Shown here: positions 34,099-37,038 of the stretch, one piece after another
How the letters are laid out: every line of letters begins with the position of its first letter
Position numbering within the stretch: the first letter of the stretch is position 1
Assembly: GCA_027065825.1 (NCBI GenBank)
Contig: JAMONM010000059.1
Location: forward strand, 1 to 37,038
Length of the DNA stretch: 37,038 bases
Direction: 5' to 3'
DNA from: Campylobacterales bacterium
GTDB taxonomy: Bacteria > Campylobacterota > Campylobacteria > Campylobacterales > Nitratiruptoraceae
The notes under the pieces: generated by a model
Seen by the model: the letters and a program-made list of their open reading frames with translations, nothing else
The model's database searches: none
What the model was told of the DNA's origin: nothing
Made by a program: the position numbers and the translations under genes

Positions 34099-34803
34099 CT
34101 CTTTGTCCATACAGCCATTATACTCTTTTAGAAGCTCTCCCCTGATGTCCAGATTGGATCTGAGGCTCCTTAGAGCGTCGGATAAAGGAGAGTTGCCGCA
34201 CTCGGAGGCTAATTTAATTATCTGAACAATTCTGTCTTCGAATCCCCAGTTTTTAAATATTTCCGCACCAACGGCAAGCGTATCGAAACCGCAAAACTCT
34301 CTCTCTTTTTCGTCTATTTGAGTCAGCGATCCGGAAACGTCGAACTTTTTACCTTCTTTAACGGCCGCTTTGGCTATGAGCACCTTTCCTATATCTGATA
34401 AAAATGCGCAACTTTTAAACAGCGAAGATTCCGCCTTTGCGTTAAAAGGTCTAAAAGCGCTCTTTTTAAGCGAAACTCTCAAAAAGATCTCTTCGTTTAT
34501 ACCGTAAGGTGAAAAATCCGGTTTTAAAGAGGTTTTTACGGTGCTAAAAAGAGCGAAGTTGAAAATTTCGTCCATTCCCAACAATACTATGGCGTGTCTC
34601 AGATCGAAAATTTCGTGCGCAAAGCCGTAGTAGGGAGAGTTGGCGATTTTCAATATATCGGCAACCAAAAAGGGATCTTCGGAGATGGTCTTTTCGATAT
34701 CGCGCGCGGTAGCCTCATCGTCTTCGTAGAGCTCTTTTAGTCTCAGTACCGTTTTCGACAGCGGCGGCAGAGTCTCGATCTCTTTTAAGATATCCGCGCT
34801 CAT
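34063..34803 (-). CDS. HDOD-domain protein
   Basis: A 246-residue protein whose N-terminal two thirds form an HDOD domain: IETLPPLSKTVLRLKELYED, then ADILKIANSPYYGF (about 47-60) and LRHAIVLLGMDEI (about 67-79). HDOD proteins are HD-superfamily relatives without the metal-binding HD residues and act in signalling (often with c-di-GMP or stress responses). No other domain is fused. It starts in an ATGA overlap with gpsA, so it is translationally coupled to a phospholipid gene, a pairing whose meaning is unclear. Confidence 0.85.
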   Translation of the reverse strand: MSADILKEIETLPPLSKTVLRLKELYEDDEATARDIEKTISEDPFLVADILKIANSPYYGFAHEIFDLRHAIVLLGMDEIFNFALFSTVKTSLKPDFSPYGINEEIFLRVSLKKSAFRPFNAKAESSLFKSCAFLSDIGKVLIAKAAVKEGKKFDVSGSLTQIDEKEREFCGFDTLAVGAEIFKNWGFEDRIVQIIKLASECGNSPLSDALRSLRSNLDIRGELLKEYNGCMDKELFYASFPTSHV

Positions 34804-35684
34804 TTTAATAGATCCCTCAGACTCTCTCTCGGTTCCTTGCCGTTTATAATTTTATGGACTTCAGAGGCGATAGGTACGTATATGTCGTGTTCATTGGCCA
34901 GCTTCACGATCGCCTTCGAGGTCAAAACCCCTTCGGCAACCTCGTTCAGTTCTCTTAAAATCTCATCCAGGCTCTTTCTTTTGGCCAATCCTACTCCTAC
35001 TCTATAGTTTCTGGATAGTTTACTGCTGGCAGTCAAAAAGAGGTCTCCGGCGCCGCTGAGCCCCAAAAATGTTTCGCTCCTGCCTCCGAAACGAACGGCG
35101 AATCTCTCCATTTCCACCAAACCCCTAGCCAGCAACGAAGCTCTGGCGTTGTTTCCAAGCCCCAGACCGTCACATATTCCGGATGCGATCGCTATGACGT
35201 TTTTGTAGGCCCCGGCAATCTCAGCGCCAATAACGTCTTCGCTTTTGTAAGTCTTTATGAAATCGGGAAACATTTCGCAAAAAGTTTGGGAGAGTCTATT
35301 GTTCGTGGAGTTCACCACCAACGCCGTGGGCAATCCCTCCATCACCTCTTTGGCGAAAGAGGGCCCGGTTAAAAAGGCAAGATTCTCTTTGGGAACGAAC
35401 TCTTCGTATATCTGATTCAAAAATTTGCCAGTTTTAGCCTCGATACCCTTGGATGCCACCAGAATTTTGTGGTTTTCATCTAGAGGATGGCTGCTGAGCC
35501 ACTCTCTCGTAGCCTGGGCGGAAATCGCAATAACCAGATATTCCAGACTCTTAATCTCTTGAAAATCTACAAAACCCTCTATCTCTCTTTTTCTGTGCGA
35601 AGTTATCAAAACGCTGTTTTTAACAGAAAGGGCGTATCTCAAAGCCAGTCCCCACTTGCCAGCGCCTACGATACCTACTCTCAT
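34800..35684 (-). CDS. gpsA: NAD(P)H-dependent glycerol-3-phosphate dehydrogenase
   Basis: Makes sn-glycerol 3-phosphate from dihydroxyacetone phosphate for phospholipids; PlsC later in the window's pathway uses its downstream product. At 294 residues it is slightly short but complete. The N-terminal nucleotide motif is GIVGAGKWGLAL (4-15), followed by VASKGIE, LTGPSFAKEV and GAYKNVIAIASGICDG, the conserved catalytic Lys being in GAYKN. Starts in an ATGA overlap with the upstream RCK gene, and its own stop overlaps the HDOD gene. Confidence 0.96.
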   Translation of the reverse strand: MRVGIVGAGKWGLALRYALSVKNSVLITSHRKREIEGFVDFQEIKSLEYLVIAISAQATREWLSSHPLDENHKILVASKGIEAKTGKFLNQIYEEFVPKENLAFLTGPSFAKEVMEGLPTALVVNSTNNRLSQTFCEMFPDFIKTYKSEDVIGAEIAGAYKNVIAIASGICDGLGLGNNARASLLARGLVEMERFAVRFGGRSETFLGLSGAGDLFLTASSKLSRNYRVGVGLAKRKSLDEILRELNEVAEGVLTSKAIVKLANEHDIYVPIASEVHKIINGKEPRESLRDLLK

Positions 35685-36391
35685 TCTTTTCCTTCGAGAC
35701 TGCGTTCAAATCTCTCTATATCGCTTTTTTTACCTATTACAACCAAAACGTCCCCTGCGTCCAATTTATGGCTTACGCCTTTGGTAATAAAGGTAAATCT
35801 GTTGCCCAGCTCCTTATCCACTATTCCTATTACAATGATACCGAAACTCTTTTTTATTCCTGCCTCTTTTATATTGACTCCGTCAAGAAAGGATCCCGGG
35901 GGTATCTCGATCTCCTTGAAAGTCAAGGATGGATCTTTGAACAGAATATGGTCTATCGCTTCCGTTACGGCCGGCTTTTCCAGAATAAAAAAGATTCTGT
36001 TCGCGGCGGCCTCCATAGTATCTATCACCTTGTCAGCGCCGGCCAGTTTGAGCTTTCTTTCGGTCTCTTTGGATTCACAAAGAGCGATAATGTCTATATG
36101 CTTGAATATAGATTTGAAGGTGATCGTCAAATAGATATTCTCCTCTTCGTTATCGAAAGCGCAAAACACTCTGGCAAAACCGTTGCTTATCAGCAAGTCT
36201 GCCAGCTCTTCGTCGCTCTCTATATCCACTACCGAAATATCCTTAAAACCGTCCTGGGCGGCCCGCTTTAGATTTTTTTTGTCGTATTCGGCTATATATA
36301 CCCCGTATCCGCCGTATTTTAGATGTTTGGCTATCTGCTCTCCGTATCGGCCGTAACCGAACAGAAGCACTCTATCTTTCGTCTCTGACAT
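35681..36391 (-). CDS. RCK (TrkA-N/TrkA-C) potassium-channel regulatory protein
   Basis: A 236-residue cytoplasmic protein with an RCK_N Rossmann domain (LLFGYGRYGEQIAKHL at 9-24, binding NAD(H) or nucleotide) and a C-terminal RCK_C/TrkA-C domain from about 150 (EIEIPPGSFLDGV ... AGDVLVVIGKKSDIERFE). It has no membrane helices of its own, so it must act on a channel encoded elsewhere, most simply the RCK-containing product of the overlapping upstream gene (20-base overlap). Together they could form a mixed gating ring. Upstream of gpsA in one operon. Confidence 0.82.
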   Translation of the reverse strand: MSETKDRVLLFGYGRYGEQIAKHLKYGGYGVYIAEYDKKNLKRAAQDGFKDISVVDIESDEELADLLISNGFARVFCAFDNEEENIYLTITFKSIFKHIDIIALCESKETERKLKLAGADKVIDTMEAAANRIFFILEKPAVTEAIDHILFKDPSLTFKEIEIPPGSFLDGVNIKEAGIKKSFGIIVIGIVDKELGNRFTFITKGVSHKLDAGDVLVVIGKKSDIERFERSLEGKE

Positions 36392-37038
36392 GTTTTAGAC
36401 TGCTCTCCGTAACGAGTGATTTGAAATTGGCTATACTGATACTGTATCCCATGATTATTAAAATATCGTTGGTACCCAATCGATAATCATCAGGAGGATT
36501 GAATATAAAATCTCTTTTGTGACCGGGCACGACCGGTTCCTTGACCGCTTTGACCACACCCAAAAGGATCAGTTTATATTTTGCCAGATCGATCTCCTCC
36601 ACTCTCTTGCCATCTATGAACGAACCCTTTAAAACCTCCACCTGATCGCAAAGAGCGTTCTTCTTTGCCGTTAAAATATCGTTTATCGCCTCTATGGCCA
36701 CGGGCTGTTCTATAATTTTGGATCCGAAAATCCCCGCCGTTTCATACGGAGATACCAGATAATCGGCACCGGCCAGTTTGAGCTTTTTATGGGAGTTTTT
36801 ATCTATGGTTCTGGATATTATAAACACATCTTTACTGAAACTTCGTACGTTCAAAGCTATAAAAATGTTGTGCATATCTTTATCCGTCAGCGTCAAAACG
36901 GCTCTTACTTTGGAAAAATCGATCTTTTTAAAAGCCTCCTTTTTTGTAGCGTCGGCCGTAATTGCCAAAAAACCCTTCAAAAGAGCTTTTTGAGTTTTTT
37001 CCTTGTCGTTGTCGATAATTACGAAACTCTTTTTCTCC
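36372..37038 (-). CDS. RCK-domain potassium channel or TrkA-like protein, partial
   Basis: The 5' part lies beyond the window; the visible 222 codons begin inside an RCK_N fold (KKSFVIIDNDKEKTQKALLKG). The first visible usual start (TTG at 36980) is internal to this fold, so it is not the gene start. RCK_N continues to about residue 140 of the visible part, with VRAVLTLTDKDMHNIFIAL and LAGADYLVSPYETAG, and an RCK_C domain follows (LKGSFIDGKRVEEIDLAKY ... GTNDILIIMGYSISIANFK). In this phylum such a gene usually encodes a two-helix K+ channel with a C-terminal RCK domain; the pore is not in the window, so that is inference. Confidence 0.78.
   Translation of the reverse strand, partial: EKKSFVIIDNDKEKTQKALLKGFLAITADATKKEAFKKIDFSKVRAVLTLTDKDMHNIFIALNVRSFSKDVFIISRTIDKNSHKKLKLAGADYLVSPYETAGIFGSKIIEQPVAIEAINDILTAKKNALCDQVEVLKGSFIDGKRVEEIDLAKYKLILLGVVKAVKEPVVPGHKRDFIFNPPDDYRLGTNDILIIMGYSISIANFKSLVTESSLKHVRDER

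Noticed and set aside
1-37038. CRISPR arrays, insertion sequences, prophage, tRNA or rRNA genes
   Set aside because: No regularly spaced direct repeats, transposase or phage proteins, and no cloverleaf or rRNA-like sequence was seen in the gaps.

Overview
The window looks like a chromosomal segment of a Campylobacterota (Epsilonproteobacteria) bacterium, moderately AT-rich and very tightly packed. Many neighbouring genes share ATGA start/stop overlaps. Three blocks match the Campylobacter gene order as I remember it: mnmE-jag-yidC-yidD-rnpA-rpmH (with purL on the same strand nearby), clpB | ctpA-purC-purS-purQ-(periplasmic protein)-plsC, and proA | NAD(P)/FAD oxidoreductase. An ATP-type phosphofructokinase, MetE, a DUF1538 transporter and a heavy-metal RND pump point to a free-living relative (vent or sediment type) rather than a host-adapted Campylobacter. 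This placement is inference from gene content. No rRNA, tRNA, insertion sequence, CRISPR array or phage gene was recognised.

Layout. 1-8609 (minus strand): start of an APC-type permease, purL, pfkA, an SLC13/ArsB-like membrane protein, htpX, metE with a clear terminator, a 380-base interval holding at most one doubtful ORF, and ruvX. 8694-10774 (plus): gph and an unassigned FAD protein that overlaps mnmE tail to tail. 10733-15366 (minus): the ribosome/membrane-insertion operon rpmH-rnpA-yidD-yidC-jag-mnmE; rpmH is only 44 codons and rnpA appears to begin at a non-AUG codon. 15451-17694 (minus): a three-gene unit of DUF1538 membrane protein, P-II-like protein and CBS-pair protein. 17813-20398 (minus): clpB, driven by a consensus sigma-70 promoter overlapped by a HAIR-like (HspR) site. 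20630-25328 (plus): ctpA-purC-purS-purQ-periplasmic protein-plsC. 25317-25904 (minus): an orphan Opp/Dpp-type ABC ATPase. 26012-31742 (plus): a small Cys/His-rich membrane protein followed by a TolC / adaptor / RND heavy-metal pump. 31774-33009 (minus) proA; 33133-34098 (plus) NAD(P)/FAD oxidoreductase; 34063-37038 (minus) HDOD protein, gpsA and two RCK (TrkA-type) potassium-channel regulator genes, the last cut by the window edge.

How the genes work together. PurL, PurS and PurQ are the three parts of FGAM synthase, with PurC acting later in the same pathway; purL lies about 20 kb from the others. GpsA and PlsC both serve phospholipid synthesis. RpmH, RnpA, YidD, YidC and KhpB/Jag link translation, RNA processing and membrane insertion. 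HtpX, ClpB and CtpA are protein quality-control factors.

The most interesting leads are the DUF1538/P-II/CBS unit (a probable ligand-regulated transporter), the Cys/His-rich small protein at the head of the metal-efflux operon, the HAIR/sigma-70 arrangement at clpB, three genes whose N-termini extend upstream of any usual start codon, and the unexplained hairpin-rich interval between ruvX and metE.
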